Source: Euzebyaceae bacterium
Lineage (GTDB): Bacteria; Actinomycetota; Nitriliruptoria; Euzebyales; Egibacteraceae
NCBI GenBank assembly: GCA_013698135.1
Contig: JACCVM010000005.1
Location: forward strand, 1-18,429
DNA: 18,429 nt
Reading direction: 5' to 3'
Shown: positions 6,891-15,828 of the stretch, in pieces
How the letters are laid out: every line of letters starts with the position of its first letter
Position numbering within the stretch: the first letter of the stretch is position 1
Notes under the pieces: generated by a model
Database searches by the model: none
What the model was told of the DNA's origin: nothing
What the model saw: the letters and a program-made list of their open reading frames with translations, nothing else
Program-made: the position numbers and the translations under genes

Positions 6891-6897
6891 GTCAATC

Positions 6898-7452
6898 ATG
6901 CTCACGTTGTTCCACGACTTCACGTCTCCGGCCTGCGCGCTGGCGGTGGCACGCGTCCAGCGCCTGGCCGACGAGGGACTGCCAGTGGAGTTCGCAGGGT
7001 TCGAGGCGGTCGGCATCGATCTCACCCTGCCTCCAACGCTGGACGTGCTTGCCACTGTCGATGGGCTGACCGAGCAGGCGGCGGCCGAGGGCATCCCGCT
7101 GCGACGCCCGACGGTCCTGCCCCCCACGGCACTGGCCCACGTGGTGGGCACGGTCGCCGACGCTGCTGGGCTGGCCGCTTCCTGGCGGCGGGCCTGCTAC
7201 GCCGCCTTCTGGCGCGACGGCAGTGACATCGGCGATCGCGAGGTGCTGGCCCAGCTCGCCGTCGCGGCCGGTCTGGAAGCCGCGCAAGTGATTGCGGCGC
7301 TGAGCGACCGCGCCTTGCTGGCGGCCGTACGCCACCGCACCGCCACCCACCGGCGGAAGGGCGTCGGTGGCGTGCCGACGATCCTGACCCAGCGCACGCT
7401 GGTGCCGGGCCTGCTGCCAACCTCCGACCTACGAGCCCTCGCGGCGCTGTGA
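6898..7452 (+). CDS. DsbA-family thioredoxin-fold protein with SPAC active-site motif
   Basis: A 184-residue protein without a signal peptide. The N-terminal beta strand and helix LTLFHDFTSPACALAVARV has the DsbA layout. Where CxxC is expected there is Ser10-Pro-Ala-Cys13, so only the second cysteine position is kept. A helical insertion covers about 45-145 and the thioredoxin cis-proline motif GVGGVPT is at 156-161. It belongs to the cytoplasmic DsbA/FrnE/2-hydroxychromene-2-carboxylate isomerase group; some of those proteins use a Ser in place of the first Cys and act on glutathione or mycothiol adducts. A role as a disulphide oxidase is therefore unlikely, and a thiol-conjugate isomerase or transferase is possible. 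An in-frame ATG at 6886 lies within the -10 box, so 6898 is preferred. Confidence 0.8.
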   Translation: MLTLFHDFTSPACALAVARVQRLADEGLPVEFAGFEAVGIDLTLPPTLDVLATVDGLTEQAAAEGIPLRRPTVLPPTALAHVVGTVADAAGLAASWRRACYAAFWRDGSDIGDREVLAQLAVAAGLEAAQVIAALSDRALLAAVRHRTATHRRKGVGGVPTILTQRTLVPGLLPTSDLRALAAL

Positions 7453-7493
7453 CCGGGGCCGACCGGGCACCCCGGCGCGGCCACCGCGATCGC

Positions 7494-7499
7494 TAGGGT
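7494..7499 (+). promoter_or_regulatory. TANNNT -10 box (TAGGGT) for the Ser/Thr kinase gene
   Basis: TAGGGT ends 8 nt before the ATG at 7508, with no Shine-Dalgarno sequence. This supports 7508 over the in-frame TTG at 7499. Confidence 0.5.
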
Positions 7500-7507
7500 T
7501 GGTCGTC

Positions 7508-8995
7508 ATGGTGGTGCTGTCCGATCGCTACGAACTGGGTGCCACGATCGGGGCAGGCGGCATGGCCCGGGTCGTCCAGGCGCACGACCGCCTTTTGGAT
7601 CGTCCCGTCGCCGTCAAGCTGATGCGCGACGACCTGTCGGCCGATCCCACGGTCCGCCAGCGGTTCCTGCGCGAGGCCAGGGCGGCCGCCCGCTTCGCTC
7701 ACCCCAACGCCGTCGCGGTGTACGACACCGGCCAGGACGGGCGCCAGCCATGGATCGTGATGGAGCTGGTTGATGGCGACAACCTCGCCGACCGGCTGGC
7801 GGCCGAGGGAGCCCTCCCCGCCGAGACGGCGAGGTCGATCACCGATCAGGTGCTGGCCGCACTGTCGGCAGCGCACCGCGCCGGCATGGTGCATCGTGAT
7901 GTCAAACCGGCCAACATCCTGCTGCCCCATCAAGGCGGCGTGAAGCTGACCGACTTCGGGATCGCCAAGGGGATCCAGGAAGCCACGGCCGGGCTGACGG
8001 CCACGGGGCAGCTCATCGGCACCGCCAAGTACCTCGCCCCCGAACAGGTCGACGGTCACCCGGCGACACCGGCCTCCGACATCTACGCCATCGGCGTGGT
8101 GCTGTACGAGATGCTCACCGGTGCGCCACCGTTTCTCGGTGAGAACGCGCTGGCGGTCGCGCTGGCTCATACTCGCGACCCGGTGCCGCCGCTGCACGGC
8201 GTCGACCCGACGCTGGCGTCGGTGGCCGAACGTGCGTTGGCCAAAGATCCCGAGCAGCGCTATCCCGACGCGGCGGCGATGCGTGACGCGCTCGCCGGCC
8301 GCTCTCCCGCAACTGGCGCCGCACCGGTCGCGGCGGCCGCCACGGTGCCGCTGCGCGAGTCCTCGGCGGCCACGACGGTGCTCGATCACCCACACCGCGG
8401 GGCACCTTGGTTGCTGATCGGTGTGGTGCTGCTGGCCGTGCTCGGCCTGCTCGCCTTCGCGGCCAGCAACCTGCAGGACGGGACCGGAGAACAGGCTGGC
8501 CAGGGCAACCAGCGCCAGAATCAGGGCGGTGGGGCGGTCCCCATCGCGCCGGAGTCACAGACCGAAGCAACCGAGCCCTCGCAGACGGAGCCGCAGCAGA
8601 CCGAGCCGCCACCGACCGAGCCCGAACCGACCGAGCCTCAAGAGCCCGCTGCGCCGACCAGCCTCGCGGAGCTGATCGCGCTGCTGGACGCCAACGAAGG
8701 TGCCTACGGCGAGAAGCAGCCCGATCTGGCCGACAAGGTCAACGACCTGCTCGGCAGGCCCGAGGACGAGCGTCCGGAAGAAGCCGTCAAGCTGCAGGAG
8801 GAGACCGCCGAGTGGGTCGCCGACGGCGAGCTCGACCCCGAGATCGGCGCCCTGGCGGTGCAGTTGCTGGAGCCGCTGGCCGCCCAGCGACCTCGCGAGG
8901 ACACCGACGAAGACGACGAGGACAACCCAGCAGAGGCCCGCGCCAAGCCACCGAAGGGCGGCAAACCGCCAGGCCCGCCGGGTCGCGACGACTGA
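7508..8995 (+). CDS. Receptor-type Ser/Thr protein kinase (PknB-like) with novel extracellular domain
   Basis: A 495-residue membrane kinase. The cytoplasmic domain (7-265) has every catalytic motif: the glycine loop GAGGMA (15-20), Lys37 in VAVKLM, Glu56 in the C-helix, HRDVKPAN (129-136, catalytic Asp131), DFG (149-151) and APEQ (177-180). It should be active. A single membrane helix spans about 300-319. Outside the cell come a Gln/Gly-rich linker, a Thr-Glu-Pro stalk (352-380), a helical acidic module (385-460) and a Lys/Pro-rich tail. There are no PASTA repeats, so the signal is not obviously muropeptide. The stalk resembles that of the surface protein at 3197-4615. Substrates are unknown. 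No phosphatase gene lies next to it. Confidence 0.95.
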   Translation: MVVLSDRYELGATIGAGGMARVVQAHDRLLDRPVAVKLMRDDLSADPTVRQRFLREARAAARFAHPNAVAVYDTGQDGRQPWIVMELVDGDNLADRLAAEGALPAETARSITDQVLAALSAAHRAGMVHRDVKPANILLPHQGGVKLTDFGIAKGIQEATAGLTATGQLIGTAKYLAPEQVDGHPATPASDIYAIGVVLYEMLTGAPPFLGENALAVALAHTRDPVPPLHGVDPTLASVAERALAKDPEQRYPDAAAMRDALAGRSPATGAAPVAAAATVPLRESSAATTVLDHPHRGAPWLLIGVVLLAVLGLLAFAASNLQDGTGEQAGQGNQRQNQGGGAVPIAPESQTEATEPSQTEPQQTEPPPTEPEPTEPQEPAAPTSLAELIALLDANEGAYGEKQPDLADKVNDLLGRPEDERPEEAVKLQEETAEWVADGELDPEIGALAVQLLEPLAAQRPREDTDEDDEDNPAEARAKPPKGGKPPGPPGRDD

Positions 8996-9010
8996 AGGCA
9001 GCAGTCAGAT

Positions 9011-9028
9011 CGACGCGGCGGCGCGTTG
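9011..9028. terminator. Candidate bidirectional terminator hairpin
   Basis: A 7-bp stem with one G-U pair and a GCGG tetraloop lies between the convergent stops of the kinase (8995) and the mutase (9035). There is no U-tract, as is common in high-GC actinobacteria. It is a candidate from position and symmetry only. Confidence 0.4.
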
Positions 9029-9034
9029 AGCTCG

Positions 9035-10690
<1,656 letters not shown>

Positions 10691-11193
10691 CGCTTCACTC
10701 CTGGAGGACATCCGGTCGTGGTCGTTCGAGGTCACTGCGGGCTCCTGTTGCAGGGGAACCAGGCGGGAGGCCATTCTGCCACTGGCGCGCGCTGCGGCCC
10801 TTGGCGTCGTGGGTACCTGGCAACGTGTTGATCAGGCGGCGGCCACCGACGCCAACGGAAGGGGCCGCTGACCCCGGGTCCGTTGCCGTCAGGTCCGCGC
10901 CAACCTCGACCCGCTCGCCAGGCATGCGCGCCGGCTGCATCGAGATCGTCGAGTCCTAATGGGGTCGTAGCAGCCGGTCGGGTTCGGCAGGCTGTTGTCC
11001 GAGCCACCCGGCAGGTGACTACTGCTGAGTCCAGGGTTGCAAGCTCTATGCCTAGATCGTGGCCCTGCCGGAGGTGAGGAGGTCGACGACTGGTGGGATG
11101 GCGTGCCATGGCGAGCACTGATCCATTAGGGCGTGCGTGTGCCTCCTTGACGGCTCGAGCCCGTGTCCGCAGCTTCCCCGAGAGGAGAGCAGG
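10691..11193. other. 503-nt gene-free stretch between icmA and the IS110 remnant
   Basis: No convincing gene is present; the short open frames here lack ribosome binding sites and family resemblance. The left part must hold the icmA promoter, which is not recognisable. The right part (about 10960-11193) precedes the transposase start and probably derives from the non-coding left end of the IS110 element. It contains a 7-bp hairpin, AGCAGCC at 10969-10975 pairing with GGCTGTT at 10990-10996, with one G-U pair and a 14-nt loop. Confidence 0.5.
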
Positions 11194-11497
11194 GTGATCT
11201 TTGTTGGCATCGACTGGTCCGAGCAGCACCACGACATAGAAGTCCAAGACACCGATGGCGCGGTGCTGGCCACCGCCAGAGTCGCCGACGGCTTGGACGG
11301 CATCGGCTCGTTGCACGCGCTGCTTGCCGGCCACGCCGACGATCCGGCAGAAGTGGTGGTCGGCATCGAGATCGACCGCGGTCTGCTGTCGGGTCGCTGG
11401 TCGCCGCCGGCTATGAAGTGTTCAGGACGGTCCAGCCGCTAGACGACGCTGGTACCGACGAGGAAGGTCAGCGCCACGCGTCGACGCGGTCGTCCAT
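11194..11497 (+). pseudogene. IS110-family transposase, N-terminal remnant with frameshift
   Basis: The frame from GTG 11194 (preceded by GAGAGGAG) reads VIFVGIDWSEQHHDIEVQD, then VVVGIEIDRGLL. This is the start of the RuvC-like DEDD domain of IS110 transposases, with the first Asp in GIDWS and the Glu in GIEIDRG. After base 11388 one base appears to be missing. The sense continues in the next frame as VGSLVAAGYEVF and fades through VQPL and QRHAST by about 11495. Roughly 100 of the usual 350-400 residues remain, and the C-terminal Transposase_20 domain with its catalytic Ser is absent. The element ends against the L,D-transpeptidase gene, so it is a dead fragment. Confidence 0.8.
11477..11488. 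repeat. Perfect 12-bp palindrome CGCGTCGACGCG
   Basis: A perfect palindrome at the decayed end of the IS110 remnant, 15 bp beyond the stop of the minus-strand L,D-transpeptidase gene. It could form only a 4-bp stem with a TCGA loop, so a terminator role is weakly supported. Confidence 0.35.
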
Positions 11498-11502
11498 CCC
11501 AG

Positions 11503-12585
11503 CTAGGAGTCGACCTCTGCGGCGCCGGTGTCGCCGGCCGGAGCACTGGTCCCAGCGGCCCCGCTGCCCGCCGAGAAGGTGTAGGTGCCTCCGTACAGGC
11601 TGACCTGGGTGCCGATATCCAGCTGCGCATACAGCCACAGCGCATCCGCACGACTGACGCGCACGCAGCCGTGGCTGGCGGGATAGCTCGGCACCGAGTC
11701 CGACCCGTGGATGGCCCATCCGGCGTAGAAGTACATCGGGTCGTACAACGATCCCAGCGGTGCCTCCCGGATGCCGGGGATCTTGCGCTCGACGATGTAG
11801 CTGCCGACCGGGGTCAGGCTGGTGGCCGTGCCGCCCGACGAGGTCTCGTAGGACTCGCCACTACCGGAGCTGACCGCCATGATGCGCTCGAGCTGGCCGT
11901 TGCGGACGTAGTACAGGACCTGCTTGGTTAGGTCCACCTCGACACGCGTGGCGGCTCCGCCCTGCAGTGCCGGGGCCACCGGCTGGTCCAAGGCCGCTCG
12001 GGTCAGCGGCCCCACCACGCCGTCGGCGGACAGCCCATTGACCTTCTGAAAGGCCATGACGGCGCTGATCGTCGCCGTTCCGGAGACACCGTCGATGGAG
12101 TCTGCGTAGTACTTCAGTTCGGCCAGCCTGCCCTGTACCACGGCGATGCCGGCCTTTTCGCGATCTTCGCGCCGCTGCTCGGCTCGAGCGGCCCTGGCCC
12201 CGGCCGCGGCTTCCGCCTTGGCGGCGGCCCTCACCTTGGCGGCGGCTTCGGCCTGGGCCTTGGCTTTCGCGCGGGCTCTGGCGGCGGCCTCGGCATCGGC
12301 CTCGGCATCGGCCTTCGCCGCCGCTCTGGCGGCGGTTGCGACCTCGGTCACCTCGGCACCCGCCGGAGCGCTCGGGGCGATCCTGTCGACCTGGCGGGCC
12401 TCCTCATCCGACGAGCTGACCCCATTGACGCCCGCGCTCACCGGAGCCGCACCCAGCGTCTTGACCAACGAACCCACGAACGAGCCGACCAACGCGACCG
12501 GCGGGCCGGCCAGCACGACGCCTGTCCCCACCAGGATCACGACCAGGATGGGGACCAACAGCAGCAGGAGCAGGTTGCGGCGCAT
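11503..12585 (-). CDS. L,D-transpeptidase (YkuD/ErfK) with peptidoglycan-binding domain
   Basis: A 360-residue exported enzyme that forms 3-3 cross-links in peptidoglycan or attaches proteins to it. The N-terminus (3-26) is a long hydrophobic signal anchor. Residues 82-145 are almost only Ala, Lys, Arg, Glu and Asp, probably a long helical or coiled-coil spacer. PG_binding_1 follows at about 147-200 (VVQGRLAELKYYADSIDG to LSADGVVGPLTRAAL). The YkuD domain is at about 214-331. Its catalytic signature is complete: His293-Gly in WAIHGSDSVPSYPASHGCVR, then Ser304-His305-Gly306-Cys307-Val-Arg309, with Cys307 the nucleophile. The ATG at 12585 is preceded at 6 nt by a TACGCT -10 box, so the mRNA is probably leaderless. 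A Gly/Ser/Ala tail of about 25 residues follows the catalytic domain. Confidence 0.93.
   Translation of the reverse strand: MRRNLLLLLLVPILVVILVGTGVVLAGPPVALVGSFVGSLVKTLGAAPVSAGVNGVSSSDEEARQVDRIAPSAPAGAEVTEVATAARAAAKADAEADAEAAARARAKAKAQAEAAAKVRAAAKAEAAAGARAARAEQRREDREKAGIAVVQGRLAELKYYADSIDGVSGTATISAVMAFQKVNGLSADGVVGPLTRAALDQPVAPALQGGAATRVEVDLTKQVLYYVRNGQLERIMAVSSGSGESYETSSGGTATSLTPVGSYIVERKIPGIREAPLGSLYDPMYFYAGWAIHGSDSVPSYPASHGCVRVSRADALWLYAQLDIGTQVSLYGGTYTFSAGSGAAGTSAPAGDTGAAEVDS
12151..12342. repeat. Low-complexity Ala/Lys/Glu-coding tract
   Basis: A run of GCC-type alanine codons alternating with Lys, Arg, Glu and Asp codons, with near repeats of the phrase ctcggcatcggc. It encodes the helical spacer of the L,D-transpeptidase. 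Confidence 0.6.
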
Positions 12586-12591
12586 CAACGA

Positions 12592-12597
12592 AGCGTA
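12592..12597 (-). promoter_or_regulatory. TANNNT -10 box (TACGCT) for the L,D-transpeptidase gene
   Basis: TACGCT on the minus strand ends 6 nt before the ATG at 12585. There is no ribosome binding site, matching the leaderless pattern seen at several other starts in this window. Confidence 0.5.
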
Positions 12598-12677
12598 GCC
12601 AGCGGGGCCACAGCGTGCTGGATGTCCGTTCGGACGGCCATATCCTCAACCCGCGACGCGCCGCCGACCGCCGCCCG

Positions 12678-13619
12678 TCAGCCTTCGAAGCGCTCCAGCA
12701 ACCGGTCGGCGGCCGTGTACGGGTCAAGCTTGCGTTCAGCCACCGCGGCCGCGAGCTCGTCGACCAGCTGACCGTCGTCGAAGGTGGTGAACCGCCGGCG
12801 AACCTCGCCCAGAGCGATTTGGTGCACCTGGGTGCGCGCGCGCTGCCGGCGGCGCTCGTCGAGGCGGCCCGACTCCCGCAGCCAGACCCGGTGTCCGTCG
12901 ACGGCATTGATCAGCTCGGCGATGCCCTCGTCGCGGGACGCCACCGTCTTGCAGATTGGCGCCAGCCATTCAGGATGGCCAAGGTGCTGCATGTCGCGCA
13001 ACTCCCGCACCGTGCGATCCACGCCGTCGCGATCGGCCTTGTTGACGCAGAAGACGTCGGCGATCTCCAGGATCCCCGCTTTCGCGGCCTGGATGGCGTC
13101 GCCCATCCCGGGAGCCAGCGCCACGATGGTGGTGTCCGCCGCCGACGCCACCTCGACCTCGGCCTGCCCCACGCCCACCGTCTCGACGACCACAATGTCA
13201 AACCCAGCGGCGTCGAGCACCAGCAGCGCCTGCGGCGTCGCCCAGGACAGCCCGCCGAGGTGGCCGCGGTTGGCCATCGACCTGATGAAGACGCCGTCAT
13301 CAAGCACGTGGTCCTGCATGCGCACGCGGTCACCGAGCAGCGCGCCGCCGGAAAACGGCGACGACGGGTCGACGGCGAGCACCGCGATCCGTCGGCCACG
13401 ACGGCGCCACTCGGCCAACAGCGCGTTGGTCAGCGTGGACTTGCCAACGCCCGGCGACCCGGTGATGCCGATGAGCTGCGCCCCGCCGGTGTGGGGATGC
13501 AGCAGCCGCACGGCTTCCCGCAGGTGTTGCGCGGAGCCGTCCTCGACCCGGGTGAGCACCCTGGCCAGGGCCCGACGCTCCCCGGCCAGCAGGCGCTCGA
13601 CGAGCTCGGCGATCTCCAT
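12678..13619 (-). CDS. meaB: MeaB/ArgK-type P-loop GTPase, acyl-CoA mutase chaperone
   Basis: A 313-residue G3E-family GTPase that protects and reloads B12-dependent acyl-CoA mutases with adenosylcobalamin. Motifs in order are Walker A GITGSPGVGKST (51-62), LAVDPSSPFSGGALLGDRVRM as the switch region (81-101), RSMANRGHLGGLS (113-125), the Walker B-side motif VVVETVGVGQAE (143-154), NKAD (193-196) for guanine recognition, and a C-terminal helical dimerisation arm. The usual length is 310-340. The frame is open upstream to 14060, but the ATG at 13619 begins the conserved protein. It sits 2 kb from the mutase large subunit, which is the expected client, so it probably serves isobutyryl-CoA mutase. 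It starts 14 nt after the stop of the epimerase-like gene and is probably co-transcribed with it. Confidence 0.93.
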   Translation of the reverse strand: MEIAELVERLLAGERRALARVLTRVEDGSAQHLREAVRLLHPHTGGAQLIGITGSPGVGKSTLTNALLAEWRRRGRRIAVLAVDPSSPFSGGALLGDRVRMQDHVLDDGVFIRSMANRGHLGGLSWATPQALLVLDAAGFDIVVVETVGVGQAEVEVASAADTTIVALAPGMGDAIQAAKAGILEIADVFCVNKADRDGVDRTVRELRDMQHLGHPEWLAPICKTVASRDEGIAELINAVDGHRVWLRESGRLDERRRQRARTQVHQIALGEVRRRFTTFDDGQLVDELAAAVAERKLDPYTAADRLLERFEG

Positions 13620-13633
13620 GGCAGGTGAGGAGG

Positions 13634-14506
13634 CTAGCCGTCCGTTGCGCTCCATTGCCAGACGGTACGGGAGCGCAGCCGCTCGCCGGCCGCCAGCTCC
13701 ACGAGCCCGGTCCCTGCGTTCCCCTCGGCGTGCAACACCGGGGCGTTGGGCCATGCGGTCTGGGGCTCGACGCACACACCCCGGGGCGGGGTGTGCACCA
13801 CCACGGTCGCGGGGTTCGCCGGCATGTCCAGCGTCATCTCCAGGTCCGGCCACACGACCCTGACCGGCCGACGAACCCCGACGTAGGCGTGATCCAAGGA
13901 CCGGTCCCCCAGCGCCGGCGTGGCTCGCAGATCGGTGAGGTCGTCCACCGGCAGCAACGCACCCGTGGGGATCAGGTCGTCGCGGGTTTCCAAGACCTCG
14001 TCGGCCACCACGCCGACGCGGAGATCGCCGTCGTCGGGGCGCCGGAACCACGGGTGCCATCCCACCGAGACGGGCATCGCGCTGTCACCGGCGACGATCT
14101 GCGCCTCCAGTGTGAGACAACCCGCCGCCAAGGCGATCCTCTGCGCCGCCCAGCCGCCGAAGGGCCATCGCGCGGCGTCAAGGCCGCACGTGAGGGTCAC
14201 CTCGGTCGTGTCTGTGTGCTCGACCCGCCAAGCGGTGTCACGCAGGACCCCGTGGATGGCGTGGCCGTAGTGCTCGGCCGGCACATGGCGGGTGTAACCG
14301 CGAAAGGGCACCTGGCCCTCATCCAGCCGCCCCACCCACGGCGCCATCAGGAAGCAGCCCCAGCCAATGTCGGCTTCCCTACCCTCCGGTTGGGACTCGG
14401 AGCCAAGCAGGCGTTCCACGCCCAGCGCGGTCAGCGAAGACAGGCGGCCGCCAGCGTCGGGGGCGACGACGACGGCGTCCTTGCCTGCCCGCAGCCGAAC
14501 CGTCAC
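13634..14506 (-). CDS. Aldose 1-epimerase (galactose mutarotase) family protein
   Basis: A 290-residue beta-sandwich enzyme that interconverts alpha and beta anomers of hexoses or hexose phosphates. Conserved positions are His85 in HGVLRDTAW, His151 in VSVGWHPWFRR (catalytic acid), Asp205 in SLDHAY, and Glu247 in VCVEPQTAWPNAP (catalytic base). All are intact, so activity is likely. The GTG at 14506 is chosen because the fold starts there; there is no clear ribosome binding site, and in-frame codons continue upstream into the thiolase gene end. It lies between the thiolase (38-nt gap) and meaB (14-nt gap) and looks like the middle gene of an operon, though its link to acyl-CoA chemistry is not obvious. 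Confidence 0.85.
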   Translation of the reverse strand: MTVRLRAGKDAVVVAPDAGGRLSSLTALGVERLLGSESQPEGREADIGWGCFLMAPWVGRLDEGQVPFRGYTRHVPAEHYGHAIHGVLRDTAWRVEHTDTTEVTLTCGLDAARWPFGGWAAQRIALAAGCLTLEAQIVAGDSAMPVSVGWHPWFRRPDDGDLRVGVVADEVLETRDDLIPTGALLPVDDLTDLRATPALGDRSLDHAYVGVRRPVRVVWPDLEMTLDMPANPATVVVHTPPRGVCVEPQTAWPNAPVLHAEGNAGTGLVELAAGERLRSRTVWQWSATDG

Positions 14507-14544
14507 GGCACCGCCAGCACGCGAGTTCCGGTAATCGCCGGCGC

Positions 14545-15726
14545 CTACAGGGTCTCGAACAGGACGGCGTCGCCCTGGCCGCCGCCACCGCACAGCGCGG
14601 CCGCCCCCCGCCCGCCACCGCGGGCGTGCAGCTCCGACAGCAGGCTCGTCGTGATGCGCGCGCCCGTGCAGCCGATCGGGTGGCCGAGGGCGACGGCTCC
14701 CCCATTGACGTTGACCTTGTCGGCTGGCACGCCGAGTCGGTCGGCCGAATAGATCGCCACCGAGGCGAACGCCTCGTTCATCTCGTACAGATCGAAGCCG
14801 TCGGGCGCAGCGCCGAGCTTGGCGGCCGCCTTCTCGATCGCGGCAGCCGGCTGGTGGTGCAGCGACGGGTCGGGACCGGCGACTGTGGCGTAGGACACGA
14901 CCCGCGCCAGCGGTGTAAGGCCGAGCTCGTCGGCCTTGGCGCGACTGGTGAGCACAACGGCGGCGGCGCCGTCGGAGATCTGGCTGGCGTTGCCGGCGGT
15001 AATGGTGCCGTCGGCGGTGAACGCGGGCCGCAGCTTGCCCAGCGACTCGGTGGTCGTGCCGGGCCGCACCCCCTCGTCGCTGTCGACCAGGATCGGGTCA
15101 CCCTTGCGCTGGGGCACCTCGACCGGCGTGACCTCGTTGGCGAAGCGACCGTCCTTCCACGCCGCGGCGGCGCGCTCGTGGCTGGCGGCGGCCCAGGCAT
15201 CCTGCTGCTGACGTGTGATGCCGTACCGTTCGTTGAGCCGGTCGCTGCCCTCGCCCATGTGCCCGTTGTCGAAGGCGCACCACAGCCCGTCGTGGATCAT
15301 CGCGTCGACGATCTCGCCGTTGCCCATGCGGTACCCGCCGCGGGCCTTGGGCAACAGGTACGGCGCGTTGGACATCGACTCCATGCCGCCCGCGACCACC
15401 ACGTCCTGCTCGCCGAGGCGGATCGCCTGATCAGCCAGCGCCACCGCGGTCAGCCCAGACAGGCAAACTTTGTTGACGGTCAGCGCGGGCACGTCCATGC
15501 CGATGCCACCCTTGATGGCCGCCTGCCGAGCGGTGATCTGTCCCTGACCTGCCTGCAGAACGTGGCCCATGATCACGTAGTCGACCGCTTCGGGGGGCAC
15601 GCCGGCACGCTCCAGCGCGGCACGGATCGCCACACCACCCAGATCCATCGCGCTCAGACTCGCTAAGCCGCCGCCGAACTTGCCGATCGGGGTGCGGACG
15701 TAGCCGACGATGACGGCTTCGTTCAT
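14545..15726 (-). CDS. Acetyl-CoA acetyltransferase (thiolase II family)
   Basis: A 393-residue thiolase, the standard length. It condenses two acetyl-CoA to acetoacetyl-CoA or does the reverse thiolysis in the cytoplasm. The nucleophile Cys88 is in TVNKVCLSGLTA, the catalytic His349 in NGGAVALGHPIGCTGAR, and the second Cys379 in CGGGGQGDA. NEAFA and GMESMS signatures are also present. ATG 15726 has AGGAG 9 nt upstream and begins the canonical MNEAVIVGYVRTPIGKF. The open frame extends antisense through the peptidase gene but that part is not coding. It heads a probable thiolase, epimerase, meaB operon and could complete beta-oxidation of butyryl-CoA made by the mutase. A biosynthetic (polyhydroxybutyrate or mevalonate) role cannot be excluded. 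Confidence 0.94.
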   Translation of the reverse strand: MNEAVIVGYVRTPIGKFGGGLASLSAMDLGGVAIRAALERAGVPPEAVDYVIMGHVLQAGQGQITARQAAIKGGIGMDVPALTVNKVCLSGLTAVALADQAIRLGEQDVVVAGGMESMSNAPYLLPKARGGYRMGNGEIVDAMIHDGLWCAFDNGHMGEGSDRLNERYGITRQQQDAWAAASHERAAAAWKDGRFANEVTPVEVPQRKGDPILVDSDEGVRPGTTTESLGKLRPAFTADGTITAGNASQISDGAAAVVLTSRAKADELGLTPLARVVSYATVAGPDPSLHHQPAAAIEKAAAKLGAAPDGFDLYEMNEAFASVAIYSADRLGVPADKVNVNGGAVALGHPIGCTGARITTSLLSELHARGGGRGAAALCGGGGQGDAVLFETL

Positions 15727-15828
15727 GGCGGTGCGCTCCTGCCTGCCAGTCGGATGGTGAGCTGGCCGCCATTGTTCCACGGCAGCCCGAGTGTGCGCCC
15801 GGCGATGACGCACGCGAAGATGGCGCCC

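Noticed and set aside
7493..8395. A 300-codon minus-strand open frame opposite the kinase
   Set aside because: The kinase has all catalytic motifs on the plus strand; the opposite frame is rich in His/Arg/Gln without a recognisable domain.
10695..11077. Short open frames in the gap after icmA as small genes
   Set aside because: They lack ribosome binding sites or leaderless boxes, have shadow-like composition, and overlap the icmA 5' end or the IS110 flank.
12678..14060. A longer MeaB with a 147-residue N-terminal extension
   Set aside because: The extension is antisense-frame shadow of the epimerase-like gene, Arg/Pro/Gly-rich and unlike any MeaB. The conserved protein starts at 13619.
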